A DNA stretch of 64,000 nt, from the NCBI GenBank assembly GCA_947259885.1, contig CAMYNW010000011.1, forward strand, positions 1-64,000, given 5' to 3'. Source of the stretch: an uncultured Gammaproteobacteria bacterium. Its GTDB lineage: Bacteria > Pseudomonadota > Gammaproteobacteria > Arenicellales > Poriferihabitantaceae. Below, piece after piece: positions 1 to 8,805 of this stretch (positions are counted from its first letter, which is position 1; the number at the start of each line of letters is the position of its first letter). Position numbers and translations under genes: made by a program. The notes beneath the pieces were generated by a model. The model worked only from the letters and a program-made list of their open reading frames with translations. It ran no database searches and was not told the origin of the DNA.

Positions 1-1
1 C

Positions 2-274
2 ATCCAGCCAGAAGGGTGGTTTGGCCCGAAGGTAAAACTCGGTGCCCCATTGCTAGTCAATTTGCGGCGTGATCCTTATGAAAAGGCCCCCGGAGAGTCA
101 CTGTTTTATGGCAACTGGCTGGCGCACAAGATGTGGGCATTCGGTCCAACCAAACGGCTCATTCAAAAGCATCTGGCGACTCTACAAGCCTTTCCGCCGA
201 GGCGGCCATCTGCCGTTTCAAATCAGAAGGAAATGGCCGAAAAGGCCTCCGAGGAGCACGGGCTCGCACAGTAA
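2..274 (+). CDS. Arylsulfatase, C-terminal part (5' end outside window)
   Basis: The frame is open from the window edge to a TAA. It contains EGWFGPKVKLGAPLLVNLRR, then DPYEKAP, then a tail with LATLQAFPPRRPS. This pattern (Leu-Val-Asn-Leu-Arg, Asp-Pro-Tyr/Phe-Glu, a late FPPR) is how class I sulfatases of the arylsulfatase A type end. The catalytic formylglycine region lies outside the window, so activity cannot be judged. The family hydrolyses sulfate esters, usually in the periplasm, and is common in marine bacteria feeding on sulfated polysaccharides. The gene runs directly into an unrelated barrel fragment. Confidence 0.72.
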   Translation: MQPEGWFGPKVKLGAPLLVNLRRDPYEKAPGESLFYGNWLAHKMWAFGPTKRLIQKHLATLQAFPPRRPSAVSNQKEMAEKASEEHGLAQ

Positions 275-278
275 TCGA

Positions 279-620
279 CGGGATACAGGCGGCGTCCGCT
301 ACTTCGACCAGGAGACAACATTCGATTTCGTGGGGCTCCCCCCCGACTTTAAATTCAGTGACAGTTTTATCGATCCCTTCGTTGGGCTTGAGTGGCGGCT
401 CCTGCGCGGCAAGTGGGCGTTCAGAGTACAGGGTGACATCGGTGGTGGCGTGGACGCGGATTTCACATGGGGCGCGCTGGCTGGTGTGGGCTATCAATTC
501 ATTGAGCGCTGGTCTGCTAAATTTGCTTATCGTGTCTTCGATGCTGACTACGAGAGCGACAAACTGGTGGTGGATATGCGCATGGTAGGTCTGGGACTCG
601 GGGTTGGATATAAATTCTGA
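279..620 (+). pseudogene. Outer-membrane beta-barrel protein fragment, N-terminus missing
   Basis: The frame reads GGVRYFDQ, an SDSFIDPFVGLEWR-type strand, RVQGDIGGG, a GVGYQF strand and YRVFDADYES, and ends LGLGVGYKF with a terminal Phe as in outer-membrane barrels. These are the last strands of a family normally about 200 residues or more with a signal peptide. Here homology-like sequence begins about 5-10 bases after the sulfatase stop, in another frame. The same frame upstream only overlaps the sulfatase and shows no signal peptide. I infer a decayed remnant left by a deletion or recombination. An undetected start or an assembly join could also explain it. Confidence 0.55.
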
Positions 621-1205
621 TCGACGGATTCTTAAAACCATGCGGCGATGATAATAATCCTATAGGTTTGCGGTGCGTTTACGCCCTAGACTACCGTGTG
701 CTGAATCTCTCAACACTGACCATCTGGCGTTGGTTTGCAGCCGGACGAACGTCGGCTAAGAGTAGAGGCTGTGTGAAAACTCGGATTTCAAAGTCTCTCT
801 TGGGACAGGACCACACAATAGCGGCCAATTTATTCGAAATACGGTTATCTCTCGACTTTTTATTTTGTGTTTTCACACACTCTGAGTATCAACTTGCCTT
901 CCCTCGAAATTTCTTGAACGACCGCTATCGAGAAAATTAAATATACGTCAAGTTGTCAAATCAAATTCCAGCTTCTTCACTTAAATAAATAGTGAAACGA
1001 AATCAATATTTATTTTGGATTAAAAAAATCGCCGTCGTCGTGGTCCGTGTATAGATTATCGGAGTAGACGGGTATACATCAAGACCAATCGTTCCTATCA
1101 GATGCAATATCTACTGCATTACTTCTCTATTCATTGATGGTGAAAAATCCGTAGAAGTGGGAATTTCTATCAACCAACACAGGAACGCTATTTTTTCAAG
1201 AGTGC
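621..1205. other. Gene-poor stretch with a short inverted repeat
   Basis: No convincing gene is seen. A 90-codon plus-strand frame at 668-940 has no family resemblance and an odd composition. The region turns AT-rich after about 930. The only structure noted is an 11-bp inverted repeat at 770-780 and 869-879, listed separately. Confidence 0.6.
770..879. repeat. 11-bp inverted repeat bracketing 110 bp (possible MITE-like remnant)
   Basis: TGTGTGAAAAC at 770-780 recurs as its exact reverse complement GTTTTCACACA at 869-879. Both ends are flanked on the outside by AGAG-like bases (AGAGGC on the left, AGAG on the complementary right side). Ends reading GGCTGTGTGAAAAC resemble the termini of some insertion sequences, which is recollection rather than a search result. 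No transposase is inside. It may be a small non-autonomous element or just a stem with a long loop. Confidence 0.3.
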
Positions 1206-1799
1206 TTATTGCACGGACTCGACCGGGTATGACTCCATTATTTTTTCGGCAGCTTCCTGTACACGCTTATCACGCCCCTTAGTATTCTCGTCAATGGTTG
1301 CGGTTCCCGCAGCTTCCCAAATCAGTTTTCCCCCATCTGCGTCATACACGGCGACGACTAGAGTGCCAACGGTATAGTCGTAATCGTGAAAGGTGGTATG
1401 TCCGACAGAAGCCCCACCCCAACCGAAACCCGGACCCCAACCGCCATAACCATATCCGTATCCGTAAGGGCCGCCGCCGATACCCGTTGTGGTTGCGGTT
1501 GTCCTTGTTTTCTGCTCGGTGACGATGAACAAGGTAACAATCAGATCCCCGCCGGCGCCTTTTTCGACGAACTTCAGCCCCCTTTTTTGCAGTTCATTAC
1601 TGAAAGCCTTCTCAATTCTCTCTTTATCGAGCCTGTTCAGAATTTTATCGCTGTCTTCGGCCCAGCCATAGTATTCGTAGGTTTTGAACATCGTGAAATC
1701 CACCTCGGGATCGACATCTGAAACCACCTTCAGGCTGGAGCAGGCTGTCAGGGAACCAGTAAAAGCGATGATCAGAATATATGCGACGATAGTTTTCAT
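1206..1799 (-). CDS. DUF4136 family lipoprotein
   Basis: The product has about 197 residues. The start taken gives MKTIVAYILIIAFTGSLTAC, a lipoprotein signal peptide with lipobox LTAC; an upstream in-frame start at 1841 would put a hydrophilic stretch before the signal. DUF4136 features follow: DVDPEVDFTMFKTYEYYGW near the mature N-terminus, RIEKAFSNELQKRGLKF, DLIVTLFI, then a Gly/Tyr-rich stretch (GGGPYGYGYGYGGWGPGFGW) and VGTLVVAVYDADGGKLIWEA. It is an envelope lipoprotein of unknown function. It stands alone between two non-coding stretches, with no strong terminator after it. Confidence 0.8.
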   Translation of the reverse strand: MKTIVAYILIIAFTGSLTACSSLKVVSDVDPEVDFTMFKTYEYYGWAEDSDKILNRLDKERIEKAFSNELQKRGLKFVEKGAGGDLIVTLFIVTEQKTRTTATTTGIGGGPYGYGYGYGGWGPGFGWGGASVGHTTFHDYDYTVGTLVVAVYDADGGKLIWEAAGTATIDENTKGRDKRVQEAAEKIMESYPVESVQ

Positions 1800-2369
1800 T
1801 TTGGTTCTAAATCTAAGTGCAAAATGTGGTGAAAACTCCAAGGGTAGAGATCAAAAAGGAACACCGTTCTACTAAAAACCTGCTGCCCCGAGCAATATAG
1901 ACCACATTCGGCTCTTAATAAATAGGGGTCGTGGCGATTTAATGGTTGAGGCTGCGGCCAGTTACGCCTTGGAAGGGCGAATCCAGTAGTGATTATTTAG
2001 CCTGACAAATTTTAAGACTCCAATTAATATCAATAAATTAACAGAAGTCTCTCTTAAATTTTAAATCATTTTGGCCTCATATCCTTTGACGGCAAACAGT
2101 GTTTTGGTTCAGGTAAATACCCAAAGCATGACTACGGGGCAATTCTTACTCTCAGGCCCGCTACCCAGATTTTGTCCTCTTGGGTATTCAGCGCAGGATA
2201 ATTCAGCAATTGAAGGCTGGGTGTGATAGCGATTTTTTTCGTAACGTTGAAGCGGTAAAAAACCTCAGTTGTTATCTGGTCCACATCAGAATCGAAAGCT
2301 TGGCCACAACTGACGGTGATACCGGTATGGTCGTCGGATCATGTCCAGGTTTTTACACCTAGTGCGAAC
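1800..2369. other. Intergenic stretch without a recognisable gene
   Basis: About 570 bases lie between the DUF4136 start and the Rieske gene end. The short frames here have no family features. An imperfect inverted repeat (AATACCCAA near 2116-2125, TTGGGTATT near 2180-2189) is the only structure seen, and its meaning is unknown. Confidence 0.5.
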
Positions 2370-2681
2370 TTACCTCAAGATAAAGATATTGTCGCCGTCT
2401 ATACGTGTCTGGTAATTCTGCAAATCGACCGTTACCGGTGCCCCTTTCGCCTTTCCCGTGGCGATATCGAAACAACCTTGATGAAGCGGACATTCAATGA
2501 CCCCGCCAATCACGGACCCATCGGACAGGCAGGCATGTTCATGAGTGCATATATCGCTGGTGGCATAGTATGTTCCGCCGAGGTTGTAAATCGCGATTAA
2601 TAGATCGTCAATCTTTACCTGGGGCAGGTCTTCGTCTTCGATATCGCCAATTGCGGCGGCGCGCACCCAGTTTTCCGACAT
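2370..2681 (-). CDS. Rieske [2Fe-2S] ferredoxin-like protein
   Basis: The product has about 103 residues when started at the ATG giving MSENWVRAAAIGDIEDEDL. Cluster-binding motifs are plain: CTHEHACLSDG (Cys-X-His) and, about 17 residues on, CPLHQG (Cys-X2-His). Size and motif spacing match dioxygenase-type ferredoxins and the NirD small subunit family, which carry electrons in the cytoplasm. A longer frame starts at 2765 and overlaps the ABC exporter stop as ATGA, which would couple translation; its extra 28 residues look unlike the family, so I prefer the shorter start, not firmly. No oxygenase or reductase partner lies nearby, so its electron acceptor is unknown. Confidence 0.8.
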   Translation of the reverse strand: MSENWVRAAAIGDIEDEDLPQVKIDDLLIAIYNLGGTYYATSDICTHEHACLSDGSVIGGVIECPLHQGCFDIATGKAKGAPVTVDLQNYQTRIDGDNIFILR

Positions 2682-2761
2682 ATGTGAGTTACTTTTGAAT
2701 GAAATGAATATGGCGGATGGTGGCAGAATTATCTTTTCTTTCTCTTCGGCAGAATTAACAA

Positions 2762-4636
2762 TCATACCGCTTGGTTGTAGATCAAAAACCCCCCTGACTG
2801 ACGAGCCCAGAGGTCCGCATACAGTCCGCCGCAGCGCAGCAGCTGATCATGGTTGCCGGTTTCAACGATCCTTCCCTGGTCCATGATGATCAAGCGATCC
2901 ATCGCGGCAATAGTTGAGAGTCGATGCGCGATGGCGATTACGGTTTTTCCTTCCATTAACTGATAAAGGCTTTCCTGTATCGCAGCCTCTACTTCCGAAT
3001 CCAGAGCGCTTGTTGCCTCGTCGAGTATCAGTATTGGAGCATTCTTGAGCAAAACCCGGGCGATTGCGATTCTCTGCCGCTGTCCTCCGGACAACTTTAC
3101 TCCACGTTCACCGACATGGGCATCATATCCAGTGCACCCGTTAAGATCCGAAAGTTCAAGGATGAAGTCATGAGCGCGGGCCTGCTTGGCCGCCATAATC
3201 ACGTCTTTTCGTGATACGTCCATACTGCCGTAACAAATATTGTCGTAAACCGATCGATGAAGCAGTGAAGTGTCCTGGGTCACCATACCGATGTGTGAGC
3301 GCAAGCTCTCTTGACTGACATCAGCGATATTCTGTCCATCAATATCGATTTGCCCTTGCTCTAAGTCGTAAAACCTGAGCAACAAATTCACAAGTGTAGA
3401 TTTTCCAGCACCGGATCGTCCTACTAGTCCGATCTTTTCACCGGACTGAACCATCAGTGAAAAATCCTCAATTATTCCGCCGCTGCCGTCGGGTTTTTCC
3501 CTTCCATAGTTAAATCCTACATTCTGAAAGTGGATAGCACCGCCGGGTACGTTTAAGGTAGCGGCGTTCTCCTGGTCCATTATGCCGATATCCTGGGAAA
3601 TGGTTTCGATGCCATCCTGGATTACACCGATATTTTCGAACAGTCCAGCGATTTCCCACAGAATCCACTGGGACATTCCCTGCATTCGCATCACTAAGCC
3701 CATGGCAAAAGCGATCGCCCCAACAGTTACGGCCTCCTGGTGCCAGAGATAGATCGATGTCGCCCCAACTGCGAAGAGTAAACCCCCATTCATCCAGTTC
3801 AGTAACACGGTCAACATGGTCGAAAGCCGCATCTGGCGGTATACCGTGTCGAGAAACATGTCCATGCCTTCCCGCGCATAGTGGTCTTCTGCCTGGGCGT
3901 GGGCGAACATTTTAACCGTGGGAATGTTGGTATAGCTGTCAACAACTCTCCCCGTTACCATGGAGCGTGCTTCCGCTTGTGCCATGGAGATCTGCCTGAG
4001 TCTGGGAACAAAATACCGGAGAGTGAGAACGTAGCCTCCCATCCAGGCCAGCATAGGAGCGGTTAGACGCAGGTCGCTGGCGGCAAAAAGAAATAGTGCG
4101 CCGGTGAAATAGACAACAACATAAAGCAGTACTTCGGTCACTTTGATTACCGCATCTCGAACGCCGAGAGAGGTCTGCATCATCTTCGCGGCGATGCGGC
4201 CGGCAAAATCGTTTTGAAAGAACTCAATACTCTGCCGAAGAAGATATCGATGAGCCTGCCAGCGGGTGCGCATGGCAAAATTCCCTAGCAGTCCCTGGTG
4301 TACAATCGATTCGTAGACGAATTTTAGACACGGAAGTATTACCAACACCAATACTCCAACCGCGATCAGCTTGTTTCGATATACATCCCAGAAGGTTTGT
4401 CGGTCTGATTCCGATAGCCAGTCAACGAGATTCCCCACAAAGGAAAAGAGGTAGACTTCGATCAGAGATATAGTGATCGAGAATATTGCGCTGGTGAGAA
4501 TGAGCGGCCAGAAAGGCAGAGTGTAATAAGCCACGAAACCGCGAAGAGTATTCGGCGGTTTGGTCGGTTGCTCAGAGGGAAATGGTGGGCAATATCCCTC
4601 GAGCCAGGTGTTGAGTCGAATTATCCAAGCAGGCAC
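2762..4636 (-). CDS. ABC exporter, fused membrane and ATPase domains (MsbA/MdlB type)
   Basis: The 624-residue protein has a six-helix membrane domain over about residues 30-340 and a nucleotide-binding domain over about 375-610. Walker A GRSGAGKST is near 405, the signature LSGGQRQR near 513, Walker B ILILDEATSALD near 532, and the switch histidine is in AIAHRLSTI. This is a homodimeric exporter half-transporter; the exported substrate (lipid, peptide or drug) cannot be read from sequence. The stop overlaps a possible ATG for the Rieske frame (ATGA). It follows the ybbP-like permease gene by 13 bases on the same strand, so it may share that transcript. Confidence 0.9.
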   Translation of the reverse strand: MPAWIIRLNTWLEGYCPPFPSEQPTKPPNTLRGFVAYYTLPFWPLILTSAIFSITISLIEVYLFSFVGNLVDWLSESDRQTFWDVYRNKLIAVGVLVLVILPCLKFVYESIVHQGLLGNFAMRTRWQAHRYLLRQSIEFFQNDFAGRIAAKMMQTSLGVRDAVIKVTEVLLYVVVYFTGALFLFAASDLRLTAPMLAWMGGYVLTLRYFVPRLRQISMAQAEARSMVTGRVVDSYTNIPTVKMFAHAQAEDHYAREGMDMFLDTVYRQMRLSTMLTVLLNWMNGGLLFAVGATSIYLWHQEAVTVGAIAFAMGLVMRMQGMSQWILWEIAGLFENIGVIQDGIETISQDIGIMDQENAATLNVPGGAIHFQNVGFNYGREKPDGSGGIIEDFSLMVQSGEKIGLVGRSGAGKSTLVNLLLRFYDLEQGQIDIDGQNIADVSQESLRSHIGMVTQDTSLLHRSVYDNICYGSMDVSRKDVIMAAKQARAHDFILELSDLNGCTGYDAHVGERGVKLSGGQRQRIAIARVLLKNAPILILDEATSALDSEVEAAIQESLYQLMEGKTVIAIAHRLSTIAAMDRLIIMDQGRIVETGNHDQLLRCGGLYADLWARQSGGFLIYNQAV

Positions 4637-4649
4637 AGCGCGGATGATA

Positions 4650-7154
4650 TCAAACTCGAAGGTCGCGTAAGGCGTTGATGGGGGGTTCGTTTAATATACG
4701 CCGGCTGCTGTAGATTCCCGCGAGGCCGATCAACAATGCCGACGCACTGGGTACCAGAATCCACGCCCACCAGGTTGGGGTATAGGTAAGTTCAAAAACT
4801 CGGTGATATAGCACCGCTACGATGATTTCGGCACCGGCCACGCCAATTATCCCGGCAATAAAACCCATGCCAGCAAACTCACTCCATTGATTAATTCTGA
4901 GTAAATACTTGCTCGCACCCAGTGTTCGCACTAATGCCCCTTCTCGCAGCCGATCGTTCATGGTCGACTGGATTGCCGAAAGTGTCACAATAAATCCCGC
5001 TACTAAAACAAATAATAGAATCGACTCTACTGCCAGCATGACCTGGGTAATGATCGACTTGACTTGATTCAGGATGGCGTCCATTTCAAGCAAGGTCAGC
5101 GAGGGAAACTGTTTGAGCAGGCCAACCAAAACCTTCTTGCGTTCTGGTTCGAGAAAAAAACTGTTGATCCAGGTCACCGGTAACTTATCTAATGATCCGG
5201 GATTAAAGATCATGTAGAAATTGGGATTGAAATTATCCCATTTCACCGTGCGCAGGCTAGTGACCGTAGCTTCCCAGTTCCGGTCTCCAGTAAAAAATGT
5301 CAGGGTGTCGCCGATCTTGATGGATAGTTTCTTAGCGAGTTCATGTTCCACCGACACACTTGTTTGGCCGCTTGCGATTGCCGGCCACCAGCCGCCATCC
5401 ACAATCTCGTTGTCTGCCGGTACGCTTTCCGACCAGGTTAAATTCAGCTCCCGATTCAAGCTTTCATTACTACGCTCTTCTTTGCTGACATGTTCAACCA
5501 TGGCATTACCATTTACCCTTGTCAGACGCCCTCGAATTACTGGGTACAACCGGTCAGCCTTGATCTTTTTCTGCTGTGTAAATGACACATAGTCTTCAGT
5601 TTCACTTGACTGAATGTTCAATACAAAGTGATTCGGCGCGTCTTCGGGGATTGTGCTTTGCCATGTGGTTACGAGCTCGGTGCGTAGCAATACCACTACT
5701 AGCATAGCCATAATGGTGAGCCCAAATGCCATGGTTTGCGCAATTGCCTCTCGACGACGGCGCAGGAAATTTCGAATCCCGACCCGAAGTTTGACGGGAA
5801 AACGAGGTAACCAGAATACAATCACTCGAAACAATCCACTGATTACGAGTGCCGCGATGAGCATTACAATACCGCTTCCGGCAATGATGCTCAGAGTGAG
5901 CGTCAAGTTGCGGGTGTAAAACCACATCATCAAAACGATAAGAATCAGGGAAGTGCCGTAGACGAATCGCGCGGACAATGGCAATGGCGCCAGATCGTGT
6001 CTCAAGACTCTCTGTGGTGACACCGATTTCAGTCGCAATACGGAAGGGAGCGTAAAACCTAACAGTACAATAAATGACAGCACCGTCCCAGATAAGACAG
6101 GCTTCCAGCTCGCGGCGGGGACATTTTTTGGAAGCAGATCGCTGACAAATGCAAATAGCCCCGCCTGGGCTAGCCATCCAAGAATATTACCCAGCAATCC
6201 GCCCACTAGTGCCAGGACGCACAGTTGGATCAGGTAGATCCACAAAATATCGTTTTGCTTGCAGCCGAGGCAGCGCAGCAGCGCGCTGGTGTCGTAATGG
6301 CGCTCACTGTAGTGGCGGCCGCTGTTGGCAATCGCAACTGCTGCGAGCAGCAGTGCAACCAGGCTGGCAAGCCCCATATATTGTTGTGCCTTTTTGAGCG
6401 CGTTGCTAACCGCGGGGCGGTCGTCATCAAGTGTGCGAATTCGTTGCCCCGGTTCCTGGTTTTGCTCGAGCCATTGTTGCATTGAAGCGACAGAATCGCT
6501 TTGTCCCGCATACATCTGCCGGTACCAGACCCTGCTACCGGGCTGAACGATACCCGTGTCGGCGAGATCTCTTTCGCTAATCATTACCCGCGGATTGAAA
6601 CTGTAGAAGCTGTTTCCTCGGTCGGGCTCATAAGTCAGAATTCGGGACACGCGAAATTGTTTTTCACCAAGTTGGATCGTGTCTTCTAATTCTAATTGCA
6701 GTGCATGCAGTACTCTGGATTCGACCCATATTTCCCCAGAAGGGGGCCCCTTAGTGACGGAACGCTCTGGGCCAAATAACTCGTCGGTAACTCGGAGAGT
6801 TCCTTTGAGTGGATAAGCATCACTCACGGACTTAACCGCGACCAGCAGAATATCTTCCCCTACGTTGAGAACCGTGATGAAGCGCTGAACTTCAGCGACC
6901 TCAAGACCTAAGGATTCAGCTCGTTCGCCGACCGCAGGTTTGATCTGCCTGCTGCTTGATAACACCAGGTCGCCACCTATAATGTTATTGGCATTAAAGG
7001 CCATGGCGCGTGAGATGCGGTCCGTAAAGTGGCCAATTGCTGTATGACTGGCAATTGCTATCAGCAATGCGAGCATCAGAACAGTGAGCTCTCCGCCTTT
7101 CCATTCACGCCACAGCAGGCGCGGGGCAAATCGAAATTGTTGTGCTAGCTCCAT
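4650..7154 (-). CDS. ybbP: FtsX-like permease (YbbP type) of a MacB-like ABC system
   Basis: The product has about 834 residues from the ATG giving MELAQQFRFAPRLLWREW; a longer frame to 7205 would overlap the ATPase gene. A membrane segment lies near the N-terminus (LTVLMLALLIAIASHTAIG), then a large periplasmic domain, a central group of membrane segments (QQYMGLASLVALLLAAVAIA; RVLRHDLAPLP), a second periplasmic region, and C-terminal segments with the FtsX pattern ALVRTLGASK near 750. It starts 2 bases after the ATPase stop. In E. coli YbbA-YbbP sits beside tesA exactly as here. The proposed role is extraction of envelope lipids or lipoproteins by mechanotransmission rather than simple transport; the substrate is not shown by the sequence. 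Confidence 0.88.
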   Translation of the reverse strand: MELAQQFRFAPRLLWREWKGGELTVLMLALLIAIASHTAIGHFTDRISRAMAFNANNIIGGDLVLSSSRQIKPAVGERAESLGLEVAEVQRFITVLNVGEDILLVAVKSVSDAYPLKGTLRVTDELFGPERSVTKGPPSGEIWVESRVLHALQLELEDTIQLGEKQFRVSRILTYEPDRGNSFYSFNPRVMISERDLADTGIVQPGSRVWYRQMYAGQSDSVASMQQWLEQNQEPGQRIRTLDDDRPAVSNALKKAQQYMGLASLVALLLAAVAIANSGRHYSERHYDTSALLRCLGCKQNDILWIYLIQLCVLALVGGLLGNILGWLAQAGLFAFVSDLLPKNVPAASWKPVLSGTVLSFIVLLGFTLPSVLRLKSVSPQRVLRHDLAPLPLSARFVYGTSLILIVLMMWFYTRNLTLTLSIIAGSGIVMLIAALVISGLFRVIVFWLPRFPVKLRVGIRNFLRRRREAIAQTMAFGLTIMAMLVVVLLRTELVTTWQSTIPEDAPNHFVLNIQSSETEDYVSFTQQKKIKADRLYPVIRGRLTRVNGNAMVEHVSKEERSNESLNRELNLTWSESVPADNEIVDGGWWPAIASGQTSVSVEHELAKKLSIKIGDTLTFFTGDRNWEATVTSLRTVKWDNFNPNFYMIFNPGSLDKLPVTWINSFFLEPERKKVLVGLLKQFPSLTLLEMDAILNQVKSIITQVMLAVESILLFVLVAGFIVTLSAIQSTMNDRLREGALVRTLGASKYLLRINQWSEFAGMGFIAGIIGVAGAEIIVAVLYHRVFELTYTPTWWAWILVPSASALLIGLAGIYSSRRILNEPPINALRDLRV

Positions 7155-7156
7155 GC

Positions 7157-7888
7157 TTAGATACTGAAGAGCTTTCCTGAATCCATTCCCACCCGGCGAC
7201 CGCATCGACTGGCTAAAGTGGGATCATGAGTAACTAGTATCAAAGTGGTGTTATTCTCTGCATTGAGTTGGAACAAAAGGTCAGCGACCATGGTGCCGTT
7301 TTCGGCATCCAGATTACCGGTGGGTTCGTCCGCAAACAAGATATCTGGTCGTGTCACGAATGCCCTCGCTAACGCTACCCTTTGTTGTTCTCCTCCGGAC
7401 AACTGTCTTGGATAGTGAGGTTTACGTTCTCCAAGCCCCACGTGATCGAGGATTGAATCAGCTTTGTCAAAGGCGTCCTTTCTGCCAAGAATTTCCAGCG
7501 GCAAAGAGACGTTTTCGATTGCAGTCAGATTAGGTAGTAACTGAAATGACTGAAATACAAAACCAATATGTCGGGCTCGTACTTCGGCTCGTTGATCTTC
7601 GTCTAGTTCAGTAATCTTTTGTCCGGCAATATTAATTTTCCCGCTTGTGGGCAGATCTAGGCCAGCGAGCAGACCAAGTAGTGTAGATTTTCCTGATCCG
7701 GAACTGCCCACTACTGCCAGGGTTTCTCCAGAGGATACTGTCAAATTGATATCGTACAGGATTTGAAGCGGCTGACCGGCCACATCGACAATTTTATTTA
7801 TGCCTTCGGCGACAATCAGGCGGGGTTCCATTTGCAATTTAGACATTGTGACAGGTTGGGAACGGGCCAGTGCTTCGGCGTGGTCCAT
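7157..7888 (-). CDS. ybbA: ABC transporter ATPase (YbbA type, LolD-like)
   Basis: The 243-residue protein has Walker A GSSGSGKST at 61-69, a Q-loop in FVFQSFQLLP, the signature LSGGEQQR at 163-170, Walker B ILFADEPTGNLD at 183-194 and switch His221. The LSGGEQQR and ADEPTGNLD wording is typical of the LolD/MacB/FtsE group that pairs with FtsX-like permeases. The start is supported by a GAGGAG ribosome site 8 bases upstream. It is transcribed divergently from tesA over a 77-base gap. A TTGAAA and a TATATA element 18 bases apart on the minus strand could be its promoter. Confidence 0.92.
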   Translation of the reverse strand: MDHAEALARSQPVTMSKLQMEPRLIVAEGINKIVDVAGQPLQILYDINLTVSSGETLAVVGSSGSGKSTLLGLLAGLDLPTSGKINIAGQKITELDEDQRAEVRARHIGFVFQSFQLLPNLTAIENVSLPLEILGRKDAFDKADSILDHVGLGERKPHYPRQLSGGEQQRVALARAFVTRPDILFADEPTGNLDAENGTMVADLLFQLNAENNTTLILVTHDPTLASRCGRRVGMDSGKLFSI

Positions 7889-7965
7889 GGGAACATCTCC
7901 TCTATAACGATTGTCGTATATATATGACTAATAGGTTGATTTTCAAAGCGCAGGCTCTATGAAAT

Positions 7966-8634
7966 ATGAAGTATAAACATCGTGTTGGTGAATTGCTGAT
8001 GAAAGACCCCGGATTAACTCAAAAATGCCTAACTTTACTCATGGGGGTCTTGATGTGGTGTGGATTGATATTACCGGCTGCGGCAAACACCACAATTCTG
8101 CTGATAGGCGATAGTCTCAGTTCTGGGTATGGCCTCCAGGGTCCGGTCTGGGTTGAGCAGGCAAACGAGGTTCTGGCGAATCAGGGGCATGCGGTCACAA
8201 TAATCAACGACAGTATTAGCGGCGACACCACTGCTGGTGGTGTGGCGCGAATCAAAGATGGCATAGATCGGATTCAACCCGACTGGATTATTATCGAGTT
8301 AGGAGGGAATGACGGCCTGCGCGGAGTTCCACCGAGAACCATAGAGGATAACCTCAGGAAAATGGTAAACATTGCAGATGCGAATGGGGTGCAGACTATG
8401 CTGCTGGGTATTCGGATTCCGCCAAACTATGGAAAGTCATATACTGAACTGTTTGAACGGACGTTTGAATCAGTATCCGAAATCACCGGGACTCCTTTAT
8501 TGCCTTACTTCATAGGTGAGATTGGCGGAGATCCGCAGCTAAACCAGGCAGATATGATTCACCCCAACGATCAGGCGCAGCCCATAATACGAGATCGAGT
8601 ACTGCCGTTTATCAAATCGGTGCTTGGAATATAG
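7966..8634 (+). CDS. tesA: Multifunctional acyl-CoA thioesterase I / lysophospholipase (SGNH)
   Basis: The product has 222 residues with a signal peptide ending near PAAANTT (cleavage about residue 40), so it is periplasmic. SGNH blocks are present: GDSLSSGYG at 48-56 with Ser50 as nucleophile, a Gly in block II, GGND at 113-116, and Asp196/His199 in DMIHPND. This family hydrolyses acyl-CoA, lysophospholipids and esters. An alternative ATG at 7999 gives a shorter, more usual signal peptide. The divergent tesA/ybbA-ybbP arrangement is conserved in gammaproteobacteria. Confidence 0.92.
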   Translation: MKYKHRVGELLMKDPGLTQKCLTLLMGVLMWCGLILPAAANTTILLIGDSLSSGYGLQGPVWVEQANEVLANQGHAVTIINDSISGDTTAGGVARIKDGIDRIQPDWIIIELGGNDGLRGVPPRTIEDNLRKMVNIADANGVQTMLLGIRIPPNYGKSYTELFERTFESVSEITGTPLLPYFIGEIGGDPQLNQADMIHPNDQAQPIIRDRVLPFIKSVLGI

Positions 8635-8805
8635 AGCCGACGGGTAGAGAAAACGCTAGGGAAAATCCCGTGACGGATGGTTAGACCTGGCTCTATCTAA
8701 ATCAAACTCAACTTCCATCGAGGCGCCCGGAGGCTCTCTGCTTTCACTCAAATCCAGGCGTGACTAAAGTGTGACTTTTACAACGGTTACCGGTATAAAG
8801 CGGAC

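Noticed and set aside
668..940. 90-codon frame after the barrel fragment
   Set aside because: No family features and no ribosome site; overlaps the inverted-repeat segment.
5602..6177. 191-codon minus-strand frame inside the FtsX-like permease
   Set aside because: Different frame of a clear permease, rich in His/Arg/Ser with no recognisable motif.
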